This document shows, in pieces, positions 1-10,440 of a DNA stretch of 64,000 nucleotides. Below the pieces are notes generated by a model that did not search any database, was not told the DNA's origin, and saw only the letters and a program-made list of their open reading frames with translations. Numbering within the stretch: the stretch's first letter is position 1; each line of letters opens with the position of its first letter. The position numbers and the translations under genes were made by a program. This stretch comes from Citrus sinensis (taxonomy: Eukaryota > Streptophyta > Magnoliopsida > Sapindales > Rutaceae), in NCBI RefSeq assembly GCF_022201045.2, contig NC_068558.1:45411001-45475000 (forward strand), read 5' to 3'.

Positions 1-67
1 AATGAGGGGTAATCAAGGAAGTGGTGGGTTTCAAAGAAGAACTTAAACGGCTCCTCGTAATAACGAC

Positions 68-187
68 CATGTGGCAAGCCACGAAGGGGCCTTTGCGTGT
101 CTCTAGAAACCACCTTTGACCGAGTCGGTTTAAAATTAAAATTAAACACTGGTGGCTGGCACTTGCTCCTTCGAAGCTCTATATAAA
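68..187 (+). promoter_or_regulatory. LEA5 promoter elements (MYC-type CATGTG, DRE core, TATA box)
   Basis: A TATA box (TATATAAA) lies at 180-187, about 190 bp before the LEA5 start codon. GTCGGT at 124-129 is the reverse complement of the DRE/CRT core ACCGAC, and CATGTG at 68-73 is the E-box used by drought-responsive MYC factors. These motifs fit known stress induction of LEA5-type genes. They are short, and their function here is inferred. Confidence 0.55.
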
Positions 188-375
188 GCACGTAGCTCCT
201 CCTCTCTCCAAGAACCCATAAACACAAACACTTTGAGGGGATTTTCGCGCTACGAAGAGGGAAGTTTCTTTAGCTGCTGCTGAAGGCTTTTCGATAGAAA
301 GAAAAGAAGGAAATTGCTTTCTGCAGCAGCGTTAAGATCTCTTATCATCATCATCATCCCACATAACTAAGAAAA

Positions 376-672
376 ATGGCTCGCTCTTTCTCAAACGCTA
401 AGCTTTTCTCTGCTCTCGTCGCTGACGGAATCTCTAACGCCATCTACAAAAGAGGATACTCGGCGGCATCACAAGGCGCTGTGTCGCGGGCAACAGGGGG
501 AGCTAGGAGTGCTGCTGCGATGTTGAAGAAACCAGCAGAAGAGATGACAGGATCCAGTGAGAAGGTCTCGTGGGTCCCAGACCCAGTCACTGGTGTCTAC
601 AGGCCGGAGAATCTCGCCAACGAGCTCGATGGGGCCGACCTCAGAGCCATGTTCTTGAAGCACAACAACTGA
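376..672 (+). CDS. LEA5: Late embryogenesis abundant protein LEA5 (LEA_3 family, SAG21-like)
   Basis: Uninterrupted 98-aa frame. The basic, Ser/Ala-rich N-terminus (starting MARSFSNAKL) resembles the organelle-targeting region of SAG21/LEA5 proteins. The C-terminal half carries the LEA_3 signature WVPDPVTGVYRPEN, ending near DLRAMFLKHNN. The length fits the family (about 90-105 aa). Known members are small, mostly mitochondrial proteins induced by drought, salt, oxidative stress and senescence; their biochemical role is unsettled. The sequence looks very close to citrus C-LEA5 as I remember it. Some relatives have one intron, but none is needed here. A TATA box and DRE core lie upstream and AATAAA lies at 927-932. 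The ATG context (AAAAATGGC) is good. Confidence 0.93.
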   Translation: MARSFSNAKLFSALVADGISNAIYKRGYSAASQGAVSRATGGARSAAAMLKKPAEEMTGSSEKVSWVPDPVTGVYRPENLANELDGADLRAMFLKHNN

Positions 673-926
673 TCATCAAAATTAATAAGTATTATTATTA
701 ATATATATTAATTCGGACATGGAAACTGAGGAAGGACGAAAGAAAAATTAAAAAAAGGTTAAAAAGGGATTTGTTCTGATGTGGTCAGCCGCATGAGCTC
801 TCGAGGAATTCCGGGAAATTGGCGTAGCAGCTGCAGCTCCCCTGTTCTCTCTGTTTTGACTTGGGGATCCAAACTAGATTTTGTATTGCATGTAACATTC
901 CTGTTTTTTTGTTGCCATTTTTCGGA

Positions 927-932
927 AATAAA
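927..932 (+). terminator. Likely LEA5 polyadenylation signal AATAAA
   Basis: A canonical AATAAA sits about 255 bp after the LEA5 stop, inside a T-rich stretch with TTGTAT/TGTAA-like motifs at about 880-895 that fit a plant far-upstream element. The cleavage site itself cannot be seen. Confidence 0.5.
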
Positions 933-2950
933 GATGATTTATTATTTACAATTCTGATATATGCAATTGGCGTTGTATCTTTCTTTCATCTAATCGCTTT
1001 CGCTTCCATACCATCCTAAAAGTATTAATGTATCATGATGACTCTCCCAATCAGCAGGAGTTGCCAAGTGTCCAAGACGCTGCATGTTACTTGTTCGTTT
1101 TCTGCTTTGTACTAGGCAAATGTTTACAATTTCTATTATTCATCGAGCCGCTCACATCGCTAAAGATCGCTTCCGTTGTCATACAAGTGAAAAAAAAAAA
1201 AAGGCTCCGGTGGCTATCGTATTCGTAGATGCATAATATTTTACGCTTGATAAATAATCCCCAATTATTTAATAGAATTGTAGCTAATTATTGGATGGAA
1301 TTTGGTTTAATGATACATTGAGACCGTGGAAAGCTTTCTGTGATTATCTTCAGATTCGTTAGTCGAACGCTTGGGGACCTCTAATATTCTTATTCTTGAT
1401 AATCACATATTCTCCATCATTGTGAATAAATAATTAAGTGGATACGACGAATGCGATACAATCGTCTTCGTCTTCTTTTAAACAATTATTAGGCTCCAAT
1501 TTATTTATTTGGTCTGAATTCTGTGGTGGGGTCGATCCTGCTAATTTTGTGATGCAGGCGAAGACACGGGTGAATGGTCGGTCTACTTTTGAGTTGTGAT
1601 GATCAAGAGTATAAAACGAAGCTATTTTCTGATCAACAATTGTATGCGCAACTTTTCTGCACTGAGAAGAGTCAACTATCAACAGAACTCATTGTGGTAG
1701 AAAGAAGTTTCTGATGCACGCATGTGTTTGAGTCGATGTCAAGACAAAGTAAGCGACGCTGAGTTGACCCGGCACTTATGGTTTACTGACTTGCAACAGG
1801 AGCTACAAAGAAAAAAATCGGTTTCTTTTAGACTTTAGTTGCTTGCTTCATACATACTACAAGCTAGGTTGCTTCGTAATGCAAGCCAGACGACCGACGA
1901 CTTGATTCTGAAATGACAGATGCCACTTTGCTTGGCTGAGTTTTTGTCTTGTTAAGCAATTCCAGAAACCAATAACTTGAGGCTTAATTGGTTGGACCAA
2001 CAGAGGACGTCCTGGTTTGGCAACCCCGGGATTGATGAACGGTTAACATTTCAAGCCAGGAGATTTTTTAAGTTCAGAACATAACAAAAATGAATAAGTG
2101 GAAGGCTGGTCACCAGACGTGCTGTACTAAAAAGAAGAGTGACAGTCTGAGCTAAAGGGACGTTTATCTCTACAGGATTCTGTCATTCTGTGTCCACCAA
2201 AATCACAAATAGGGAATTATCTTGAAAACCCAGAGGACTTTTCTCTTAACTGATTTATGTCCACAGCAAAGATGCGGTGATCCTACATTGTCGACTATGA
2301 TTCTCAACCAAAAGCGACTCAGAACTCTCTAGAGCAACAGAACCAACCAGATAATATTTGAGCTTTAATCCTTAAATTTTGCCTGCCGTAGCTATAAGAT
2401 ATGCAAAGACAGCTGAATTTAGGATATCTGCTGGATATGTCGATCAGAATCAGAGTCGCAGTCACTCCACCCAACAGAATGGCCAACACAGGCCAGCCTG
2501 TAGCTTTCAAGAAAGAGTAACCATGAAGATAGCAAACCTATGACTCCCTCATTGCAATATATAGAGGTAGATTATCATTCTCTCCTAAAATTTAGGTTTG
2601 GGGCTTTCAATTGTTGCTGGGACAAAATAAAATAATGAGAACAAGGAAAGCCAGAATAACATGATTAGAAAATAGTATATATAATTATTATGGCGGATTT
2701 GTGGTGTTACAATGACCTGGCCAAATTAACATCTTCAAAAGTATAAAGCAAGTTAAAGAACGGTGAACAATAGCAATTTTAAGGCATCTTAGATTGATTG
2801 ATTCTGAGAGAATCTGATAGCCTCTTTGAATTTTGTCATAAATGGTATCGGTCCTCCAATCATAAACAAAAGTTTGTTATCCAGTTGGAGGTCCTAAGAA
2901 TCACCAAATCGGTGGTTAAAATACATCCAAAAAGGCTAAAGGAAATATAC
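933..2950. other. Intergenic, no gene seen
   Basis: AT-rich sequence with short random open frames and an A-run near 1190. I recognise no protein family, tRNA or repeat boundary on either strand. Confidence 0.5.
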
Positions 2951-2958
2951 ATTATTTG

Positions 2959-3940
2959 TAGGGATGGCAAGAATCCCCACGGGGACGGGTACCTTCGGGG
3001 ATTTTTTTCATTCGGGGAGGGTATATGGATAATTTCATACCCAATTCCTTATTCGGAGAGGGGACGGGGAAATTTTTTTACCCAATTTTTTATTCGGGGA
3101 GGAAACGGGGATGAGGTGGAATCCCCATCCCCTACCCATTTCCCCATTTTAAATTTTAATTTTATTTTAATTTTTTAAAATTACTAGTAAATAAATTATA
3201 AAATTATAAATATTGGTAAAAATGAAAAAATATCAAAATATTTATATTATTAAACTTTTAGGCCTAATTAGCTAATTAAAGTTCTAAATTTTTATTTAGG
3301 ACATTAAAAAGACCGAGTAGATTCTATTAGCCAAATTTTTTTTTAATTTTAATATTCTTTAAATATTTTAAACTTAAATCTATTTTTTATTTAATTTTAG
3401 ATGTCATAATTGCCCACAGCGAATTACAATTTTAATATCTAATCTAATATAATCTAATATTTTCTTTTGATTTGCTCCGATTTAACTATTGTGTTGTAAA
3501 GGGAATAGTCCACATTTATAAAGTGCCCACGCCACCATTGAAAAAGTTAATTTTGAATCTAAATTCGATTTTATTTGTAACAATTTTGTATTAGACTATT
3601 AATTTGTTCATGATAGTTTGTAAAAGAAGTTTGTATTCCTTGCATATTGCGTTACTTACTAATTTAATGTATGTGACTTTTGTAATAAATATTAATGTAA
3701 GATATATTTCGAACTTTACTTTTATTTGAATTTTTTATTTTAATATGATTAACTCAAAATCGAAAAAAAAATGTATTAGTTATTCGGGAATCGGGGATCC
3801 TCGGAGATCCCCTGTTATTATTCGGGGAGGGGATGGGGATTCTCTCAAGTAATTCTGACGGGGATGGGGACATACGCAAAATATCGGGATGGGTACGGGG
3901 AGATCGGTCCCCTCCCCTCCCCTCCCCATTGCCATCCCTA
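2959..3940. mobile_element. Non-autonomous hAT-superfamily element with 8-bp TSD
   Basis: The ends are perfect 12-bp inverted repeats, TAGGGATGGCAA at 2959-2970 and TTGCCATCCCTA at 3929-3940. They are flanked by an exact 8-bp duplication ATTATTTG (2951-2958 and 3941-3948), which is the hAT signature. Subterminal regions are rich in repeated CGGGGA-type motifs on both sides, as in many hAT ends. The AT-rich interior of about 600 bp has no transposase frame, so the 982-bp copy would depend on a transposase elsewhere. The perfect TIR and TSD suggest a fairly recent insertion. Confidence 0.9.
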
Positions 3941-3948
3941 ATTATTTG

Positions 3949-5737
3949 TAGTAGTCGTATATAAGTCATCCGAGGGTAGCTATTGCACAGAACTTAAGGT
4001 TTGCAGTAGGACAACCACATTTCAAGTCCAATAAGAAAGCAGCAAAACTCTGATGATAATTGGTAAATTATCACCATGGAGCAGGCACAGGTGGTGTATA
4101 TTCCATCACTGAAGAAAGGGAACGGAGGGGAACTGACAACATAGTCAGATTATAACATAAGTGGTAATATAGTCAGATTATAACATAAGTGGTAATAACC
4201 ATCTAAATCATGTAATCAATCCCATGAGAAAGAACTATTTACCAAAACCATGAACAACATATCAGCCGCTTATTCTGGGCCTCATATCATCACCAGATCT
4301 CTTTCCAGAATAAGGTTATTGGTTGTAAGGCATGATTCCTCTGATTTAACATCTTTTCACATTAAAATGTGTAAGCAAGCACAAATGTTGGTTGTTTCTT
4401 GGCATATGTATATAAGAAACCCATGTAAGGTTAATTAACTGTCTCCTTCCAACAAACGTCATCCAGGGTCAAGTTCTGGCTAGGTTTACTTATTCTAGAG
4501 AAACTTAAAAACCTTCCTACCTTTCTATAAAGTAGCTCAAACAATCCTTCCAATGATAAAACCTTGTTAACTTGACATCTTAAATCTAGAAGAGTACATT
4601 ATTTCAACAAATAGCTCTGCGCCCCTTCCCCATCCCCCTAACCCCCAATTGAAAAACACAATGGAACGTAGACCATATCTGTACAGCCACAATATGACAT
4701 TTTGCAGAACTCTATGTTGATACTTAAGTATATAACCTAAGAGGGTTGCACTTTTCAGTATGAAGTCTACAAGGCCTCCCTCAAGACTCATGGATAGTGG
4801 TATCAACATCATAGACCAAATTCTATTGAGTCACAATAAGACCATCTCTATCTCGCCACATTGAACTTAGTGAAGACAATTGACAATGACAACGAAACAT
4901 GGTTGGGGGTCTGTAGCCTTTGAGGATAGTCAACGACCTTCAACCACATCATCTCATCCTGCTCTCTTAAACTTGAATGGTGACCATACGGACAAATTCA
5001 AACAGCATACACGCTCTGAGCTTCCCTACAACAGTAAGATTCACCAAGCGCAAGTCCAGATGTACGAAATTGAATTCTAGATTTCTACCACATCCTAGGG
5101 TGCATGTGCAGGGTGTCTGAAACTAGAATAAGCCTTTGGACCATATAATCTCCAAACTGTAAGAACTCTAAAAAACATCTCCATTAATTACAAATTACAG
5201 GTGGCATTGGGCTTTTTATTCAAGCCACAAAGGAATTGGTTCATACATGTAATTGACTTAAACTGATGTTGATGGTATACCTCCTTTTGTAAAATTCCTA
5301 TGAAATTACTCTAAGGCAATTTACCAACTAGACAACTTTTTCTCAGAACAAGATTGCAATTGAATAGCAGGGCCAAAGAAAACTATGGGCTCTTTTGCAC
5401 ATTTTCATTAATTATCGCTAAAAACGCTTTCATTATAACCCATCCCCTACAGCCACCAAAATACAAAATTTTGCTTTCCTAAAACCTATAATCACAAACG
5501 TCATTATTCATTCATTCATTTATCATTATTATTATATTTTTAATAAATTGATTTAAAACCATGACTGTAATCCAAGGCAAGTAAAAGATTACACAGATAG
5601 AATACATATAGAACCGATCCCAATTTTGACTGTATAAAGTTCAACATTTTCAATTTTTTTGTCATTAAAAGAAAAACTACATGTGCCGATTTGCAATCAT
5701 CGCAAGAAAAACACAATCGACCACAGAAAATTCAAGC
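3949..5737. other. Intergenic, no gene seen, containing a small tandem repeat
   Basis: No recognisable coding signal on either strand. The only structure noted is the 28-bp tandem duplication at 4141-4196. The right end lies just downstream of the minus-strand DUF538 gene and probably holds its 3' UTR. Confidence 0.45.
4141..4196. repeat. 28-bp unit, two perfect tandem copies
   Basis: The unit begins ATAGTCAGATTATAACATAA and occurs at 4141-4168 and 4169-4196 without mismatch. Replication slippage or an old excision footprint could explain it. Confidence 0.9.
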
Positions 5738-6259
5738 CTAGATGGAAGAAACGAGAGATTTAACTCTAAGCTTGCTTACTTGTCCGCTAACGCAATCCAA
5801 TCCACATCCACACTGAGGACACTCGTAAAAATTATCAATTGCAAACGACGCCGAAGCAATCCCAACAGAAAAATCAATATCATCTCCGTTCCTAGTAACC
5901 TCCACAATGTTGAGCCACAAGAACAACACTTTGACGCTGACCCCGGTCAAGCTCGTGAGTTTGTTTTCGGATATGTAGCCGCTGATCTTGGATTTGTATT
6001 TGAGCTGGTACGATCCTTCGAGGGAGAAACTGCACGTGCCGTCCAAGTAAGCGTGGAACTGGCCGGTCTCTCTGTCTATATCGTACTGCGTGATGCCCTT
6101 TGGGAGGAGACCCGCTGGGAAGTTGTACGACTGGAGGATGTCGTAGGCTGATAGTTGGTCCGAATTTGCGGATAGCGATGACGTGGCGACGGCAGATTGG
6201 TGGAGGAAGATGAAGAGCAGGGAGAGGAGGAGAGTGGAAATGGGTGTCAGCGACATCAT
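5738..6259 (-). CDS. Secreted DUF538 family protein
   Basis: Intronless 173-aa frame starting MMSLTPIS. Residues 1-25 form a hydrophobic signal peptide (LLLSLLFIFL) ending near AVATS. The DUF538 domain follows at about residues 35-165: AYDILQSYNFPAGLLPKG, then DGTCSFSLEG, VKVLFLWLNIVEV, and a Cys-rich CPQCGCGLDC near the C-terminus. DUF538 proteins are plant-specific, about 150-180 aa, mostly secreted, and linked in Arabidopsis (SVB and relatives) to trichome size and stress; no enzyme activity is established. It is the outermost intact copy of a same-strand DUF538 array (remnant 10333, intact 12676, pseudogene 14338). Two adjacent Met codons make the exact start ambiguous by one residue. Confidence 0.92.
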   Translation of the reverse strand: MMSLTPISTLLLSLLFIFLHQSAVATSSLSANSDQLSAYDILQSYNFPAGLLPKGITQYDIDRETGQFHAYLDGTCSFSLEGSYQLKYKSKISGYISENKLTSLTGVSVKVLFLWLNIVEVTRNGDDIDFSVGIASASFAIDNFYECPQCGCGLDCVSGQVSKLRVKSLVSSI

Positions 6260-6307
6260 GGTACGATCTCTTGTTTTTGCCTTTTTCTTTTTCTTTTGTT
6301 TTTTTTT

Positions 6308-6330
6308 GGGGGGGGGGGGGGGGGGGGGGG
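6308..6330. repeat. G-homopolymer of about 23 bases in the DUF538 5' flank
   Basis: A T-run is followed directly by an uninterrupted run of about 23 G on the plus strand, some 50-70 bp upstream of the minus-strand DUF538 start. It could form a G-quadruplex on the plus strand. Its exact length is uncertain, as homopolymers are error-prone in sequencing. Confidence 0.8.
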
Positions 6331-6549
6331 AGGAGTTTTCTTTCTATATTTTTCTGGGGGAAATTTTGGAAGGAAACAGTTCAGAATTCAGATACGATGA
6401 TGATGAATGATTTGTTTGCAGTAGATGATGAAAGGCAGTCAAGCAAATGGCGTACGTAATTTTCATTTATTCCAATTACACGACGTCGTTGCTGTGTTTT
6501 AATTGCTATTGGCTGTTCGCGTCCCACTTGGTGCTCATTGCTTAAGTGG

Positions 6550-6553
<4 letters not shown>

Positions 6554-6584
<31 letters not shown>

Positions 6585-6589
6585 ACGTG
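6554..6589. promoter_or_regulatory. (GA)n microsatellite next to a G-box, DUF538 promoter region
   Basis: About 15 AG units (6554-6583) run straight into CACGTG (6584-6589), a G-box bound by bZIP/bHLH factors. It lies about 300 bp upstream of the minus-strand DUF538 start. GA repeats are common in plant core promoters and can recruit BPC/GAGA-binding proteins. Regulatory use here is inferred from position. Confidence 0.5.
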
Positions 6590-6617
6590 GCGGTGATTTA
6601 ATCAATATAAAAGACAA

Positions 6618-7790
6618 GCGAAATCAGTCAGGTCAGGGGTAGTATTGAAAGCTTTTGAAAAGTTCAAAGTTGCTTGGGTAGATGGATGTTGATTTAATCA
6701 CAAGTAAACTATAATAAAACAGAGTGCAAGGGGTTCAACGAAATGTTACAATACAGAAAGTTTCACAATATTTTTTTATAAATTATAAATAATATAAAGT
6801 AAAAGGGTCGCCAAGATATTTTACAGCAACAATTCAGAAAAGACAAAAGCAGCTTCAAGTTACGTTAACTGTAACTTAGGGGATCCTATTGCTAAATTAA
6901 TAGTTGATAAAATGATAATTATAATTAAATAATTATTAAATTAATATTTGATAAATTAATCATTTTTATTATATATAATAATTAATAGTTTCATAAATAT
7001 ATTATATATAGTAAATATTTAAAAAAATTATTTTTATTTAGAACCCAATTAATATATAAATTACTAAATAACCAATTTAAATCTAACTATATATGATATA
7101 ATTATGGTTTTTTTGTTGTTGTACGAGCATAATATCTTATGAATTTCATTAATTGATATTGCTTTCTTCACAACTTTCAGATGTGAGACTACTATTGTAT
7201 TTTATGTCCTATATCAAGAGAAATAAGAGACATAGAGATCAACTGAATATTTTACATCTAAAAAGTTTTTCCTCATGAGTTACTATATAATCGTGAACCA
7301 ATCATGCAATCTAGTCAAAAGATTATCAAGTGATTAATTCACTCAATCAAGATCAAATAAAATCGTATCACACAACTTAATAGGATCACTACATTCTCAA
7401 ATTATAATACCTTTATACATCATAAAAACTCTTATTATGAACTTGATATTATCTTTATAAATTAATGAATTATTAATTATTAATTTATCATTCTATTAAT
7501 ATTCACTAAATTAATAAATTTTTTATGGTCTCAATGCTATTAGTTTATCGTGATTCTACTTGTATGAGGGTAGCATAGGGTCGGGTTAGTTGGATCTATT
7601 ATGAATTCAACTAAACCGATATATTTTTGTCCATTGTTGGTTCGCTTGGTTTTTCAATATTAAACCATTAATTCCTTTGTAGTTTGTATTTTTTTTTTTT
7701 GTACAAACTGATTGGTTAATTTCTAAAAATTGGACCTAATTATTAGATTAATTGGATTTTTTTATGGTGTTGATTTTTAACCCACCCCTA
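6618..7790. other. Intergenic AT-rich DNA, no gene seen
   Basis: Very AT-rich with many short AATTAATA-type words. No coding similarity or defined element ends recognised. Confidence 0.45.
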
Positions 7791-7798
7791 CCTAGTAC

Positions 7799-9127
7799 TA
7801 GGAATGACAAAATTCTCCACGGATTTGGAACCTCACAAAAAATGGGGGTGGATTTTGAATAATTTTTAGAAAATAAGATGAGGAATGGAAGAAAAATAAT
7901 TATCAAATTCTCAATGGAGTAGAGTTTGGTTTTGCATTCTCCACATCACTCCTAACGTAACCCCATTATATATAATTTTTCTAAATTTTTATTTTATCAA
8001 TTTCAATGTTGGTTAATAAATTTTCTTTTTATTTTTAAATAATATAAGTAGGATATAACTAAAAGAAAACCTTACAAAATAATTATTATTTAACCTAAAA
8101 CACTGTTATGTTTTATTTTCTCACTTAAGGTGTTGTTCTCTTCAAATATTTTTCAGTTTTGATATCATTTCAATATATTATTTCAATTTTTTGGAGATCT
8201 TTTCAAATAATATAAATACTTTATAATACGATGATGATTTTATTTAAGTATCTAATTTTTTAATTTATTGTATTCATGTATTTCTACCTATTATAAAATA
8301 AGTAAATAAAAAATAAGGTAGAGATGGAGAAATCATTCTCCACATGAGGATTCTCATTCGGGTAAAAGCTCGTTTAGTCCCTATATTTTGAAGTTAGTGC
8401 CCGTTTAGTCCCTATATTTTTAAAAATACCTCAAACCATCCCTATCATTAAATTATTGACACTTTTGCCATTATCTTTTGTTCATTTTAACTTATTTTTA
8501 TAATATTGCCGTATTATAATAATTTTTTAGACATTATTAAAAAGAAAAAAATAACCCTATTATAATAATTTTTTTAGACATTATTAAAAAGAAAAAAATA
8601 AATTACCAGTTTAACACCAAAAAATAAAATAAAATAAAATAATATATATTAATTTTTGTGGAACATACTCTTGAGTTAAAATATTAATTTTTCTAAAAAA
8701 ATTGATAATGTAATTTTTTACCATATTAATTTTTTAGACATACGTGAGCTTCCACAAAAATTAATATATACTTTTTTTGTTTTTATTTTATTTTTGAGTT
8801 TAATTTGATAATTTAATTTTTTATTAATATCCAAAAAAGAAACATTATTGTAAAAATATAATATTATAAAAGCAAGTTAAAAATAAAAAAAATAATGGCA
8901 TAAGTGTCAATATTTAGTAGCAGGGACGTTTTGAGGTGTTTTTAAAAATACAGGGACTAAATAGACACTAACCTCATAATATAGGGACTAAACAAGCTTT
9001 TACCCTTCTCATTCTCACCTCACTAAATTTATTGGAGAATGAGATGAGAAATGAAGGTGAAATTTTTAATGGGGGTAGGAAATGGGGTATGTCTCATCAC
9101 TTTCATCCCACTCTATTGCCATCGCTA
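7799..9127. mobile_element. Second hAT-type non-autonomous element, older, with nested insertion
   Basis: Imperfect 12-bp ends, TAGGAATGACAA at 7799-7810 and TTGCCATCGCTA at 9116-9127, resemble the ends of the 2959-3940 element. They are flanked by an exact 8-bp duplication CCTAGTAC (7791-7798, 9128-9135). No transposase frame is visible. TIR mismatches indicate it is older than the first copy. A Mutator-type MITE (8360-9005) has inserted inside it, so the original length was about 675 bp. Confidence 0.82.
8360..9005. mobile_element. Mutator-type MITE nested in the hAT element
   Basis: Long inverted arms start GGGTAAAAGCT (8360-8370) and end AGCTTTTACCC (8995-9005). Each arm carries two copies of a TTTAGTCCCTATAT-like word, and pairing extends for about 100 bp. 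An exact 9-bp duplication TTCTCATTC flanks it (8351-8359, 9006-9014). A 9-bp TSD with long TIRs is diagnostic for Mutator-like elements. The interior is AT-rich and non-coding. Confidence 0.88.
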
Positions 9128-9135
9128 CCTAGTAC

Positions 9136-10332
9136 CAATAGGAAACTTTACTTATTTCATCCTTGAATATTTTTTAGTACTAGTATATTATTATCACAAA
9201 TCTACAGATATTTAACAAATAAAAATCTATTGAGGTTAACCTATATAAATTTTTTTATGGCGCATGATTTTTGTTTGTTCTCAAGTTAAGATATATAAAC
9301 CCCATAAATATTAGAGGACATATATTACCTTCATTTATGAAAAAAAAAAAAACCTATTGCAACCTAATTATATATAATGAGGAGGGAAAATTAGAGTCCC
9401 AATATTAGAGCCGAGACTTAAATTTCTATCAGTACGAGCCCAATTAAGATTAATGCACGTTGCATAAGTCATCGTAATTAAAATTTCATGTTAGTCAATC
9501 TCGTCCTGATTAAACATATACGATTGTGATGAGTGATTATATGTGTATAGTAGCCACACACATACTAAAAAAATTCATTCACAGTCACATCAACGCAGAT
9601 CAAATTTGATATGTAGGGTATGAATCTAGGACTCGCCTATCGTGCAACAGTGGCACCATGACACCGCTTTTGTCTTTTCTGTGTAAAATTTCATGAAGCC
9701 CTTTTACTTATTCTTATTTGAACTTTGCTTTAAAAATATTAAGTTCATTTCTCCCAAACCCGTGAATCCTTCAACGGTCGATCAACGGAAAATCGGCTCT
9801 TCCGATGGCTGTGGTTGGTTAGAAAAGACAGAGGAAACTGTGGAGAATAAAACCCAAGTGGTGACGTCACCGGAAACTGGAGAAACAGCGGCGAATTGAA
9901 GCGGGGATTCTGTGACTTTTCACGGCTTATCGACAGCTTTCTGAATGTTTTACGGCGATAAGGATGTCATAGAGATGACCGACGTCACACGAGCTTCTGA
10001 TCGGTACCAACCTTAGCTGGTGGTACAGTACAATGGTGGTACCGTAGCTGGATCCATGAATCTAATATGGGGTGCGGGAGACAAAATGAGTCTTCATCGC
10101 CTTTAATATAATAGTACTGGCTTTTGTTTTGTCCCCAAAAAAACAAAAGCACCGGCTTTTGTCATTGACTTTGTTGATATGGAAGATTATAGGAAGAAGT
10201 ACTGCTCAAGCAAGGCAATACCTAAGTTACGTGTTTGATTCTTATGCAACTTCTTTTTTTTCGATCCAAAAACAAGTAGCAGTCTAAATTCTAAAACTAC
10301 AATCTCAAGCAGAGAAATTACTCAAGGATTTA
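9136..10332. other. Intergenic, no gene seen
   Basis: AT-rich to about 9670, then a somewhat GC-richer stretch (9760-10030) containing a 68-codon plus-strand frame without recognisable domains. I do not call a gene. The DUF538 remnant starts at the right edge. Confidence 0.4.
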
Positions 10333-10440
10333 TTAATTTCGAGTTTCCCTTGGCATTGGCAGTGCCGCAGTGACAGTGACACAACGACTGTCGCAATCCA
10401 AGCCGCACCCACAAGTTGGACACTTTGGTTTTCTCAAATC
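10333..10440 (-). pseudogene. DUF538 C-terminal fragment (remnant)
   Basis: On the minus strand one frame reads KPKCPTCGCGLDCDS, the conserved Cys-rich end of DUF538 proteins (compare CPQCGCGLDC in the 5738 gene), followed by a low-complexity tail and a stop at 10333-10335. Nothing upstream matches the family. Sequence to the right changes abruptly into GGTTCGGTT-rich DNA, suggesting the rest was lost or displaced by an insertion. It lies on the same strand and between the two intact copies, so a relic of the tandem array is the simplest reading. Confidence 0.7.

Noticed and set aside
6183-6459. Three plus-strand frames with poly-Gly
   Set aside because: They are translations through the G-run antisense to the DUF538 start; not genes.
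9693-9899. 68-codon plus-strand frame in a GC-richer stretch
   Set aside because: No recognisable domain, splice signals or family similarity.
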